Assembly (NCBI GenBank): GCA_903819895.1
Contig: CAIJFH010000015.1
Coordinates: forward strand, 1 to 50,372
DNA from: Candidatus Adlerbacteria bacterium
GTDB lineage: Bacteria > Patescibacteriota > Minisyncoccia > Phycocordibacterales > SBAW01
Reading direction: 5' to 3'
Length of the DNA stretch: 50,372 nt
Part shown: one piece after another, positions 16,756 through 22,775 of the stretch
Layout of the letters: the number at the start of each line of letters is the position of its first letter
Position numbering within the stretch: position 1 is the stretch's first letter
The notes under the pieces: model-generated
Databases searched by the model: none
What the model was told of the DNA's origin: nothing
Seen by the model: the letters and a program-made list of their open reading frames with translations, nothing else
Translations under genes and position numbers: made by a program

Positions 16756-16810
16756 ATGGCAACGCTCTACACGCATCAGACAGAAAATAGCGCCAAAACG
16801 TGGGTCTTGA
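16756..16810 (+). repeat. 55-bp direct repeat flanking an insertion, copy 2 (intact htpX start)
   Basis: This copy runs on into the full htpX reading frame. The sequence upstream of it is AT-rich and unlike the region upstream of copy 1, so only the coding end was duplicated. Confidence 0.92.
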
Positions 16811-17649
16811 TGGGCGTCTTTTTGGCGGTCGTCGTCGCGGTCGGCTGGGCCGTGTCGTGGTATTTCCATAATCCAGGACTGCTCATCTTCGCGATCATCT
16901 TTGCGTTTGCGATGAACATCGGCAGCTACTGGTTCTCGGACAAATTAGTGATCGCGATGGCGGGCGCCACCCCTGCCGATGGTCCCGAGTATATCGAACT
17001 CAATCGCATTGTCGAAAATCTGTCCATCACCGCGGGGCTGCCCAAGCCAAACGTGTATATCATCGACGACCAAGCGCCGAATGCGTTTGCTACGGGGCGC
17101 AACGCCACGCATGCGGCGGTCGCCGTCACCACGGGGCTCTTGGCGATGATGAACAAGCAGGAGCTCGAGGGTGTGCTCGCGCACGAGCTGTCGCACATCG
17201 GCAACCGCGACATGGTTGTCTCGACGGTCGCGGTCGTCTTGGTTGGCATCATTACACTTGTTGCCGACTTTTTTCTCCGTGCGTCACTTTTTGGTGGTGA
17301 TGATCGCGAGGAGCGCGGCGGCAACCCATTGTTGACGATCCTCGCCATCGCCTTTGTGGTCCTCTCGCCCATCTTGGCGACGATGCTACAGCTCGCAATC
17401 TCGCGAAAGCGCGAGTTTTTGGCCGACGCCTCGGGCGCACTGTTGACCCGCTACCCCGAGGGGCTCGCCTCGGCGCTCGCTAAAATTGGCGCGTATGCAG
17501 AGCCAATGGAGCATCCCAACAACGCGACCGCACACCTGTACATCTCCAACCCGTTTGGCGCGCACGCGGCGATGAGCGGTATCTCCAAACTGTTTATGAC
17601 ACATCCGCCGATTGAGGACCGTATCAACGCATTGGTGGGGGACAAGTAG
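16756..17649 (+). CDS. htpX: Membrane zinc metalloprotease HtpX (M48)
   Basis: This 297-aa protein is a membrane-bound M48 peptidase involved in quality control of membrane proteins. Two helices precede the catalytic domain (residues 16-58). The zinc motif HELSH is at residues 143-147, with the third ligand glutamate probably E220 in KREFLADASG. Two more hydrophobic segments lie near 158-175 and 190-212. Length is normal. The gene closes the LemA/DUF2207 cluster but has been separated from it by the inserted gene; its start codon region was restored by the 55-bp duplication, so the protein appears intact. Confidence 0.96.
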   Translation: MATLYTHQTENSAKTWVLMGVFLAVVVAVGWAVSWYFHNPGLLIFAIIFAFAMNIGSYWFSDKLVIAMAGATPADGPEYIELNRIVENLSITAGLPKPNVYIIDDQAPNAFATGRNATHAAVAVTTGLLAMMNKQELEGVLAHELSHIGNRDMVVSTVAVVLVGIITLVADFFLRASLFGGDDREERGGNPLLTILAIAFVVLSPILATMLQLAISRKREFLADASGALLTRYPEGLASALAKIGAYAEPMEHPNNATAHLYISNPFGAHAAMSGISKLFMTHPPIEDRINALVGDK

Positions 17650-17651
17650 GG

Positions 17652-17680
17652 TTGACGCTTTTGCCGCGCGGGAGTATAAA
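17652..17680 (+). promoter_or_regulatory. Strong sigma70-type promoter
   Basis: TTGACG (17652-17657) and TATAAA (17675-17680) with the ideal 17-bp spacing, directly after the htpX stop. It would transcribe the two small genes at 17734 and 18040, with a leader of about 45 nt before the first. Confidence 0.75.
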
Positions 17681-17733
17681 AGCTCTTGTCGCCACCATAA
17701 CGGTGTCGACGTTTCGTTTTGGGGAGTTCGGTT

Positions 17734-17901
17734 ATGAAACGAGGTCGTGCAGGCCGTGTTGCTGCTGCGTTGAAACAGAAGCCGATTGCCGACAAGGCGG
17801 TGCAACAGGCAGCGCGAGCCGCAAGCGCACTGCTCGTTAGCCGCAAGCCTGGGCACGGTCACGAGCGCGAGCGGCGCGGCAGCGTTAATCAGGGGCAGTA
17901 G
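17734..17901 (+). CDS. Small basic protein, 55 aa
   Basis: This gene starts at ATG 17734 behind a GGGGAG ribosome-binding-like site and a consensus promoter at 17652. The product is Arg/Lys/Ala-rich (MKRGRAGRVAAALKQKPIAD at the start) and probably helical, with no signal peptide or helix long enough for a membrane span. Net charge is strongly positive, so nucleic-acid or ribosome binding is possible. No family recognised. The promoter and terminator around it and the next gene support coding. Confidence 0.5.
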   Translation: MKRGRAGRVAAALKQKPIADKAVQQAARAASALLVSRKPGHGHERERRGSVNQGQ

Positions 17902-17920
17902 CCCCCAAGTTCGACGGGTT

Positions 17921-17947
17921 CCGCCCTGTGCATGTCGCACGGGGCGG
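17921..17947 (+). other. Stable hairpin between the two small genes
   Basis: CCGCCCTGTGC (17921-17931) pairs with GCACGGGGCGG (17937-17947) around a 5-base loop. It is not followed by T's, so it is not a simple terminator. The upstream bases TTCGACGGG resemble the start of tmRNA but no tmRNA 3' half follows. Confidence 0.5.
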
Positions 17948-18039
17948 GGCTCAAACTCTCTAGTTAGACGTGACGTGCGTACGGTGTTCAGAGATTTTTC
18001 TGACACAGAGGCCTATGTATTGAAAGGTAGGTAATTAGA

Positions 18040-18231
18040 ATGGTTAAATTTGAGGATGGTATTTATTCGATGGGTCCAGAAGAGTTGGGGCCATTGATGT
18101 CTCAGTTTACAAAAAGCACGCCGAGTAATCGGGAGGTGCAACGTTCTTTAGAGATATTACGACCAGCTACGACTGCATCAACCAGCAAGGTTGGTGGCAG
18201 ACGAATAAAGGGGAAGAAGCGCCGTTATTAG
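18040..18231 (+). CDS. Small protein, 63 aa, basic C-terminus
   Basis: This gene starts at ATG 18040, preceded by AAAGGTAGG as a plausible ribosome-binding site. The product begins MVKFEDGIYSMGPEELGPLM and ends in GGRRIKGKKRRY, a strongly basic tail. No signal or membrane segment. A clear hairpin terminator begins about 20 bp after the stop, and the consensus promoter at 17652 lies upstream, so it is probably the last gene of a short transcript. Function unknown. Confidence 0.55.
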   Translation: MVKFEDGIYSMGPEELGPLMSQFTKSTPSNREVQRSLEILRPATTASTSKVGGRRIKGKKRRY

Positions 18232-18252
18232 CGCCCCTCCCTGACTACCGGG

Positions 18253-18276
18253 CGGCTCTTTTGTGAGCCGTCTTTC
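18253..18276 (+). terminator. Terminator after the small-gene pair
   Basis: CGGCTC (18253-18258) pairs with GAGCCG (18265-18270) and is followed by TCTTTCTT. Confidence 0.7.
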
Positions 18277-18308
18277 TTGTATATAGCCCGCTGGTGCCGG
18301 ATTTTGGT

Positions 18309-18396
18309 TGGCGGAGGCGGAGAGATTCGAACTCTCGGTGGGTTGCCCCACACAGACTTTCCAGGTCTGCGCACTAGACCGCTATGCGACGCCTCC
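18309..18396 (-). tRNA. tRNA-Ser (GGA)
   Basis: On the minus strand the 7-bp acceptor GGAGGCG (18396-18390) pairs with CGCCTCC (18319-18313). The anticodon loop CTGGAAA gives anticodon GGA, reading UCC. A long variable arm is present, as expected for serine. The T-arm contains GTTCGAATC. Discriminator G is followed by an encoded CCA (18311-18309), unlike the other three tRNAs in this window. Confidence 0.95.
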
Positions 18397-18508
18397 ATAG
18401 GTATTCTTTTTTTCGCACAGACCAACGCAACCACACCATCATGCGCTAAAAACACTTTTTTCTCAAGGCGCACTATTTTTTTGAAAAAGATTCCTAAGAC
18501 GTGTTGTA

Positions 18509-19060
18509 TTATTCTATCTCCACCAGCACTTCGTGGCGAGTCATCCAAGGTGGCGTCCATGGCGGATTGTATCCGGCATACTGCGGCTCGCCGTGTGTCA
18601 CCACGTTGTCGCGTGTGAGTGCTGCGCGTAACTCGTGCTTTTTTGCCTCTACACGGTCAGCGGTGCGCAGCCAGGAGAATCGTATCACCGCCATTTTTTT
18701 CTCTGGGATGGTAACGATTTTCACTCGTGGGTCGGTTGGGGTCGGCAGGGTGGCGAGCGTGTAGGAGCGCGGCATGCCAAAGGATATGGTGTGTGATTCG
18801 CCCTCGATGCTTGCCAATACCGGCGCGGTCATGGCAATTCTCTCACCTCCTTTTTGCTCGACCACAGGCGCGGTCATCGCGATGCGCTCCTTTTTTCTAT
18901 TGCCGCCAAAGATGTAACCGGCCACGATGCGGAACCCTTGGTTGAGCGCGCGGCGATACGGCCCCTGCACCACCGTTTGTGCCACGATGTGTGCAGAATA
19001 GATGCGTATCTCGTACCCCTTCTCGGATCGCACGACGGTGTACTCGGCTTGTTCAGTCAT
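18509..19060 (-). CDS. SOUL-family heme-binding protein
   Basis: This 183-aa protein matches the SOUL/HBP family, small soluble proteins that bind heme or related tetrapyrroles. Characteristic blocks are YEIRIYSAHIVAQTVV near residues 16-31, the IFGGNRKKERIAMTAPV block near 50-66, the repeated ERIAMTAPVLA near 72, and the C-terminal YNPPWTPPWMTRHEVLVEI. The start ATG (19060) is selected because a TATTGT -10 ends 6 bp upstream. No signal peptide. It stands alone, convergent with tRNA-Ser on neither side. Confidence 0.92.
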   Translation of the reverse strand: MTEQAEYTVVRSEKGYEIRIYSAHIVAQTVVQGPYRRALNQGFRIVAGYIFGGNRKKERIAMTAPVVEQKGGERIAMTAPVLASIEGESHTISFGMPRSYTLATLPTPTDPRVKIVTIPEKKMAVIRFSWLRTADRVEAKKHELRAALTRDNVVTHGEPQYAGYNPPWTPPWMTRHEVLVEIE

Positions 19061-19096
19061 ACGAATACAATAGCACCTTATTATTGTATAGAAAAT

Positions 19097-19128
19097 AAAA
19101 AAGAGCGGCTCACCAACTGGCAAGCCGC
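19097..19128 (-). terminator. Terminator downstream of the 58-aa acidic gene
   Basis: Read on the minus strand, GCGGCT (19128-19123) pairs with AGCCGC (19110-19105) and is followed by TCTTTTTT. Confidence 0.7.
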
Positions 19129-19189
19129 CCCTATAGGCACTCTTTTCTTGGAAATTTTCCCTCTTATTTATTATGCATGAATCAGTTTT

Positions 19190-19366
19190 TTAGCTGAAAC
19201 GGCGCGCGAGTTCTTCGATTGTCTCTGGGTTGCTCAGATGGTCGTCCTCCTTTGTGGTCGTTTTTCTTGCCGCAAGGACACCCTCGTTATAAACCGCCTC
19301 GAAACGCCTAGCGGTTTCTTCATCTTCTTCTTCGAACTGAGGCGCTTCGTCGTTTCCGAAATCCAT
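19190..19366 (-). CDS. Small acidic protein, 58 aa
   Basis: This gene starts at ATG 19366 with a near-perfect Shine-Dalgarno site, AGGAGGG (19378-19372), 5 bp upstream. It ends just before a good terminator. The product begins MDFGNDEAPQFEEEDEETAR and is strongly acidic throughout with a helical character, opposite in charge to the 55-aa basic protein nearby. No signal or membrane segment; no known family. The strong SD contrasts with the many leaderless genes here. Confidence 0.7.
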   Translation of the reverse strand: MDFGNDEAPQFEEEDEETARRFEAVYNEGVLAARKTTTKEDDHLSNPETIEELARRFS

Positions 19367-19439
19367 TAGAACCCTCCTGTTTGTGCAAGACGCGGAACAT
19401 GCCGCGTCGAGTTGAGAGTAGGATATGTATGATTGTTTG

Positions 19440-19994
19440 TCAAACACCAATCCGCACATACACCGCGTACCAGTCGGTGGAGATTTCTTTTTGGGCGTCG
19501 GGGAGGGAGAGTTTGCCCGAGCATACTTGGTCGTGGAGATAATTTTCGACCACATCTTTTTCGTGGAAGCCGGGTCGGGGCAGCGCGGGCTCGGGCCACA
19601 GGTTGGTGATGTCGTTGGATCCGCCCAGCTCGAGCGAGATAAAATGGTCGGCCTCGTAGCTGCCTGCTGGTTGTGGGTAGGCGAGGTGATACTCGGCGTA
19701 CACTTCTCTTTTTTCTGCAACGGGCACATTGCGCACCGACGTGGCGTAGCCCGGGGCGCAGACAGTTGCCGCATCGGTGGTGAGCACGGCGCCCGGCGTG
19801 AGCGCAGGGTCGGGGTAGAGGTTGGCAGCGCCCGCTTTGGCGTTGTTCGTATCACTCGTGCTCGTTGCTGCGCCGGCACTTGCCACCAGGTTTGTGCGAG
19901 ATGGCTGCAGCGCGGTAGTGCTCTGTTGGTGCAGCGCCCAAGAGCCGCACACGATGATAATCGAGACAATACTCAGCAGTGTCCGCAGGCGCAT
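19440..19994 (-). CDS. Secreted HNH-like nuclease
   Basis: This 184-aa protein has an N-terminal signal or membrane anchor (residues 4-21), then a Ser/Thr/Ala linker to about residue 60. The catalytic-type core lies at residues 113-136, with YEADHFISLELGGSND and NLWPEP, followed by KDVVENYLHDQVCSGK and AQKEIATDW-like AQKEISTDW. This DH...N...H arrangement matches small HNH-type nucleases found in bacteria and phages. Acting outside the membrane, it could digest environmental DNA for nucleotide salvage, attractive for a CPR cell; that role is inference. ATG 19994 is preceded at 6 bp by a TATCAT -10. Confidence 0.82.
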   Translation of the reverse strand: MRLRTLLSIVSIIIVCGSWALHQQSTTALQPSRTNLVASAGAATSTSDTNNAKAGAANLYPDPALTPGAVLTTDAATVCAPGYATSVRNVPVAEKREVYAEYHLAYPQPAGSYEADHFISLELGGSNDITNLWPEPALPRPGFHEKDVVENYLHDQVCSGKLSLPDAQKEISTDWYAVYVRIGV

Positions 19995-20030
19995 GAGGAT
20001 ATGATAGCAGGGATTTGCACAGTGTCTCGT

Positions 20031-20058
20031 TTGCACTTTTTTACACCTCTGATATAGT
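20031..20058 (+). promoter_or_regulatory. Promoter of the leader region before the HAD gene
   Basis: TTGCAC (20031-20036) and TGATATAGT (-10 at 20053-20058) are spaced by 16 bp. The leader ORF starts 8 bp after the -10. Confidence 0.65.
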
Positions 20059-20066
20059 CGAGACAC

Positions 20067-20156
20067 ATGAACGCAACCCACGCACATCGCCGTCGTGGTA
20101 TGAAGTGGCTTCTCCTTAGCACGAGGAGCGGGTTTTTTGCGTCTGTAGAAAAGTAA
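20067..20156 (+). CDS. Possible leader peptide, 29 aa
   Basis: A short frame from ATG 20067 to TAA 20154-20156 directly follows a good promoter. The peptide begins MNATHAHRRRGMKWLLLSTR, with clustered His and Arg codons. Its 3' half overlaps the first of two near-identical GGAGCGGGTTTT segments that can form alternative hairpins with 20178-20191. This is the layout of an attenuator leader, but the controlled signal is unknown. It could also be a non-coding leader RNA. Confidence 0.45.
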   Translation: MNATHAHRRRGMKWLLLSTRSGFFASVEK

Positions 20157-20177
20157 TACATACAAACGCAACTGCAA

Positions 20178-20217
20178 GAAAACCCGTTCCTCTAACCAGG
20201 AGCGGGTTTTCTCTTTA
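20178..20217 (+). terminator. Strong hairpin terminator / attenuator
   Basis: A 14-bp stem (20178-20191 with 20198-20211, one G-U pair) around a 6-base loop is followed by TCTTTA. The left arm can alternatively pair with 20124-20136, so the terminator may be conditional. It lies 39 bp before the HAD gene. Confidence 0.75.
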
Positions 20218-20255
20218 TAAAAATATCTCTGTATCAACTTAATCAGCAACACATC

Positions 20256-20678
20256 ATGACCATCATCTTCGACTTCAATCGGACGATATACGACCCAGAG
20301 ACCGACACGAGCGTGCCTGGTGCGATTGAAGTGCTCAACACATTGTATATACGCGGCGAAACGCTACATCTTATTTCTCGCCGTGAACAGGGTCGCGAAA
20401 AACTTCTTTCCGATCTTGGTATCGAACACATGTTCGCCAGTGTTTCATTTGTAGACGAAAAAGAGATAGCAATACAAAAAATTATTCGAGAAAGTAGTGA
20501 TCCTGTGTATGTCGTTGGTGATCATCTGCACGACGAGATGTGCGCAGGCAACAAGCATGGGGCGCGTACGGTGTGGCTTAAGCGGGGGAAGTTTGCAGAG
20601 TTGCAGCCGGAGACAGATGCGGATGTGCCGTGGCGAACGATTGAGAGTATGCATGAGTTGTTAGAAATCATTGCCTGA
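20256..20678 (+). CDS. HAD-superfamily hydrolase-like protein
   Basis: This 140-aa protein has the HAD fold: motif I DFNRT (residues 6-10, nucleophile D6), motif II near LISRREQ (S41), the conserved Lys in the QKIIRES region, and motif IV GDHLHDEMCAG near residues 88-98. HAD proteins are phosphatases or related phosphotransferases. The usual second aspartate of DxD is Asn here (DFN), which normally weakens phosphatase activity, so the protein may be a non-canonical or regulatory HAD. There is no cap domain insert of size. It sits behind an attenuator-like leader. Confidence 0.82.
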   Translation: MTIIFDFNRTIYDPETDTSVPGAIEVLNTLYIRGETLHLISRREQGREKLLSDLGIEHMFASVSFVDEKEIAIQKIIRESSDPVYVVGDHLHDEMCAGNKHGARTVWLKRGKFAELQPETDADVPWRTIESMHELLEIIA

Positions 20679-20685
20679 TTGTTGC

Positions 20686-20729
20686 CCTGCTGGCGGGGTC
20701 TAGAAGCCGCCAGCAAGGTGCCCAGCAGG
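20686..20729 (+). other. Competing hairpins before the ATP-grasp-like gene
   Basis: GCTGGCGG (20689-20696) pairs with CCGCCAGC (20707-20714). The overlapping CCTGCTGG (20686-20693) can instead pair with CCAGCAGG (20722-20729). No T run follows. It may be a structured leader or a degenerate intergenic repeat. Confidence 0.4.
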
Positions 20730-20768
20730 ACACCATAGTTCTTTCACACCATTCCCTGGAGGGAAGTT

Positions 20769-22004
20769 ATGGATACAACGTGCGTCATGTCGCAGACAGT
20801 TGACCTTGGGTTCGACCGCGCCGACCTCGAAATGTATCTCTCCCAGTGTGGATATTGGGGAGATGCAGAGAAGCGTCGGCGGCATGCCTATGTGCTTTCG
20901 CCATCCGCATACACTATGTCCGCGTCGCAGGCGGCAAATATGGAGCGTCTCGCGGTCGCAACTGGTGCGGCAGTGAGTGAGCTCAATCAGCACCTGTGCG
21001 CATGTGCCAATGTTAAACACCCGCCCCATTACGAGGCAGAGATGCTTCGGTTTGCGAGCAGCGCATCGCGAGGGTTGTTGCTCCCGCGTGATGGTGAGTT
21101 GCGCATCCCGCCAGTGTTCAAGGTCGACATTGTTCAGGATCGCTTCGGCAGGTTCCAAATCGTCGAGGTGGATGTCTACAATCCGCGTGGGTTTGGCTAC
21201 GCAGCGCTGCTCGAAGAAAGTATGTCTGGTGTATTCGGCACACGTCGGTTCCCTGGTGTCGAGCAGTTGGTGCGGATTCTGCATGCGCATGGTGCCGAGG
21301 ATGCTCCGTTCTATGTGCTTGTGTCGGAACACGAGCGCTACTACGAGACATGCTTTACAATCTTGTGCAACACGCTTCGGCGGCGCGGTATCGATGCGCG
21401 GATGGTCCGGGAGTGCGAACTCTCAAATCAGGCGACGTTGTTCGACGGCGTGCTGCTCGCGATTCCTGATACGCTCCGCGATACGAATCTCCGCGAGCGG
21501 TTGGTTGCGCAGTATCGCTCGGGTGCACTTCGGGCGGTGTTCCCGCCAGTTGCGTATTTGGGGTCGAAGGCCTATCTGCCGTTCTTGCGTGAGCAGGATG
21601 GCATGAGTGAGTTCATGCCTCCGACGGCGCTGGTATCGAAGAAACACCGGCAGTGGTCGTCCATTTGCGACTCTGGCTCGTCGAGTGTGCTCAAGGCGGT
21701 TGTTTCCTCGGGTATGAAAGGGGTGTACTTCTCCGATCTCGACCCGCAGGAGTTTGGTGCTCGTCTCGCACAAGTGAGCGACATCAAACATGCGGCATGG
21801 ATTCTGCAGCAGCAGGTGCCGCAGACGTCAACTCCGATTGTTGTGTTCGACGAACAAGGTAATCGCTGTGTTGGCGACTACTACCTCCGGCTGGTTGCGT
21901 ACGTGACAGCAGACGGCGTCCTTGATGTCGAGGTTACCGGCCGCCCCGACCGCAAAGTGCATGGTGCGCCCGATTGCATCCAGATCCCCGTCGTTCTCTC
22001 CTGA
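20769..22004 (+). CDS. Circularly permuted ATP-grasp-like protein (tentative)
   Basis: This 411-aa soluble protein has a strong SD (GGAGGG, 20758-20763) 5 bp before ATG 20769. The stretch FKVDIVQDRFGRFQIVEVD followed by YNPRGFGY near residues 117-145 resembles the metal and nucleotide-binding strands of circularly permuted ATP-grasp ligases (acidic residues then ExN/ExD). SKKHRQWSS near 285 may bind phosphate, and a further acidic block lies near DGVLDVEV at the C-terminus. Such enzymes ligate an amino group to a carboxylate, for instance in peptide tailing, but the substrate is unknown. The family call is moderate and rests on pattern memory. A GNRA-capped hairpin follows the gene. Confidence 0.7.
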   Translation: MDTTCVMSQTVDLGFDRADLEMYLSQCGYWGDAEKRRRHAYVLSPSAYTMSASQAANMERLAVATGAAVSELNQHLCACANVKHPPHYEAEMLRFASSASRGLLLPRDGELRIPPVFKVDIVQDRFGRFQIVEVDVYNPRGFGYAALLEESMSGVFGTRRFPGVEQLVRILHAHGAEDAPFYVLVSEHERYYETCFTILCNTLRRRGIDARMVRECELSNQATLFDGVLLAIPDTLRDTNLRERLVAQYRSGALRAVFPPVAYLGSKAYLPFLREQDGMSEFMPPTALVSKKHRQWSSICDSGSSSVLKAVVSSGMKGVYFSDLDPQEFGARLAQVSDIKHAAWILQQQVPQTSTPIVVFDEQGNRCVGDYYLRLVAYVTADGVLDVEVTGRPDRKVHGAPDCIQIPVVLS

Positions 22005-22023
22005 AAAGGCGCGAGCGGCAAAC

Positions 22024-22050
22024 ACCCCCGAGCAGCGATGCTCGGGGGTT
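22024..22050 (+). terminator. Hairpin terminator with GCGA tetraloop
   Basis: CCCCCGAGCA (22025-22034) pairs with TGCTCGGGGG (22039-22048) around GCGA, followed only by TTCG. It lies between convergent genes and may serve both. Confidence 0.65.
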
Positions 22051-22056
22051 CGCTAT

Positions 22057-22698
22057 CTACCGCTGTTGTCGAAACACGATGTATGAATATGCGACGCAGA
22101 TAATCACTGCGGCAAGGAGGGGGATGATGCTGAGTGCGAGGGCAAGTGGTGGCGGGGTAAAGGCAGCAGCGAGGATACACAGCGCGGCAACTTCAAACAG
22201 TGTGCGGCCAAGCAGGTGCGTCTTGTTCCACACACGGTCGCTCGAGATGGTCCATGGGGTGCGGATGCCGACAAACCAATTGCGCTTGAGCCGAGGCAGC
22301 AGCGCGCCGAGAATGGCGATGAGTGCGGCAAGTGCCGGCAAGAGCGCGGTCGTCATGTTGAAATGAATCCCTAAGTTGGCCAACAGTGTGAGCGCATACA
22401 CATAGGCAAAAAACGCGACGATGAGAAAGAAGATAAAGTCGTATACGTAGCGAAACCCTTTCATGCTCGGCGCAAGTGGGTCAATTTTTGGTACGACTGC
22501 CCACAGGATAATGCACACCAGCATGATAATCGGCAGCAATGCCACGCCCCACAACTTGCTCATTGTGCCATTGACCTGCCCGCCCGCGCCCCAGTGCGAG
22601 GCGACCATCGCAGGCAGTGTTGGGTACACCAGTGCGCCCGTCGCAACACATGCGAGCAGGATGACAATCATCAATGTGCCAACAAATTTTGGATGCAT
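22057..22698 (-). CDS. SdpI-family / DUF1648 membrane protein
   Basis: This 213-aa protein has about six membrane helices. The N-terminal DUF1648 part contains LPAMVASHWGAGGQVNG (residues 29-44), the diagnostic block. The C-terminal part matches the SdpI signature around RNWFVGIRTPWTISSDRVW and NKTHLLGRTLF (near residues 138-168). SdpI in Bacillus gives immunity to the SdpC toxin and senses it; most relatives are of unknown function. A TATACT lies 6 bp before ATG 22698, so the mRNA may be leaderless. It is divergent from the KAP NTPase gene. Confidence 0.92.
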   Translation of the reverse strand: MHPKFVGTLMIVILLACVATGALVYPTLPAMVASHWGAGGQVNGTMSKLWGVALLPIIMLVCIILWAVVPKIDPLAPSMKGFRYVYDFIFFLIVAFFAYVYALTLLANLGIHFNMTTALLPALAALIAILGALLPRLKRNWFVGIRTPWTISSDRVWNKTHLLGRTLFEVAALCILAAAFTPPPLALALSIIPLLAAVIICVAYSYIVFRQQR

Positions 22699-22775
22699 AG
22701 GGTAAGTATACTACCTAGTACAGATTGTGTGCTTGCAAACTAGGCCACATGTAGTAGTTTAGTTGCAAGATTTAT

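Noticed and set aside
15825-16810. Classical insertion sequence
   Set aside because: There is no transposase and no terminal inverted repeats, and the 55-bp duplication is too long for a usual transposase target site.
17893-18300. tmRNA gene
   Set aside because: TTCGACGGG and GTGCATG-like words are present, but there is no tag reading frame ending in Ala-Ala, no T-arm and no matching acceptor 3' strand.
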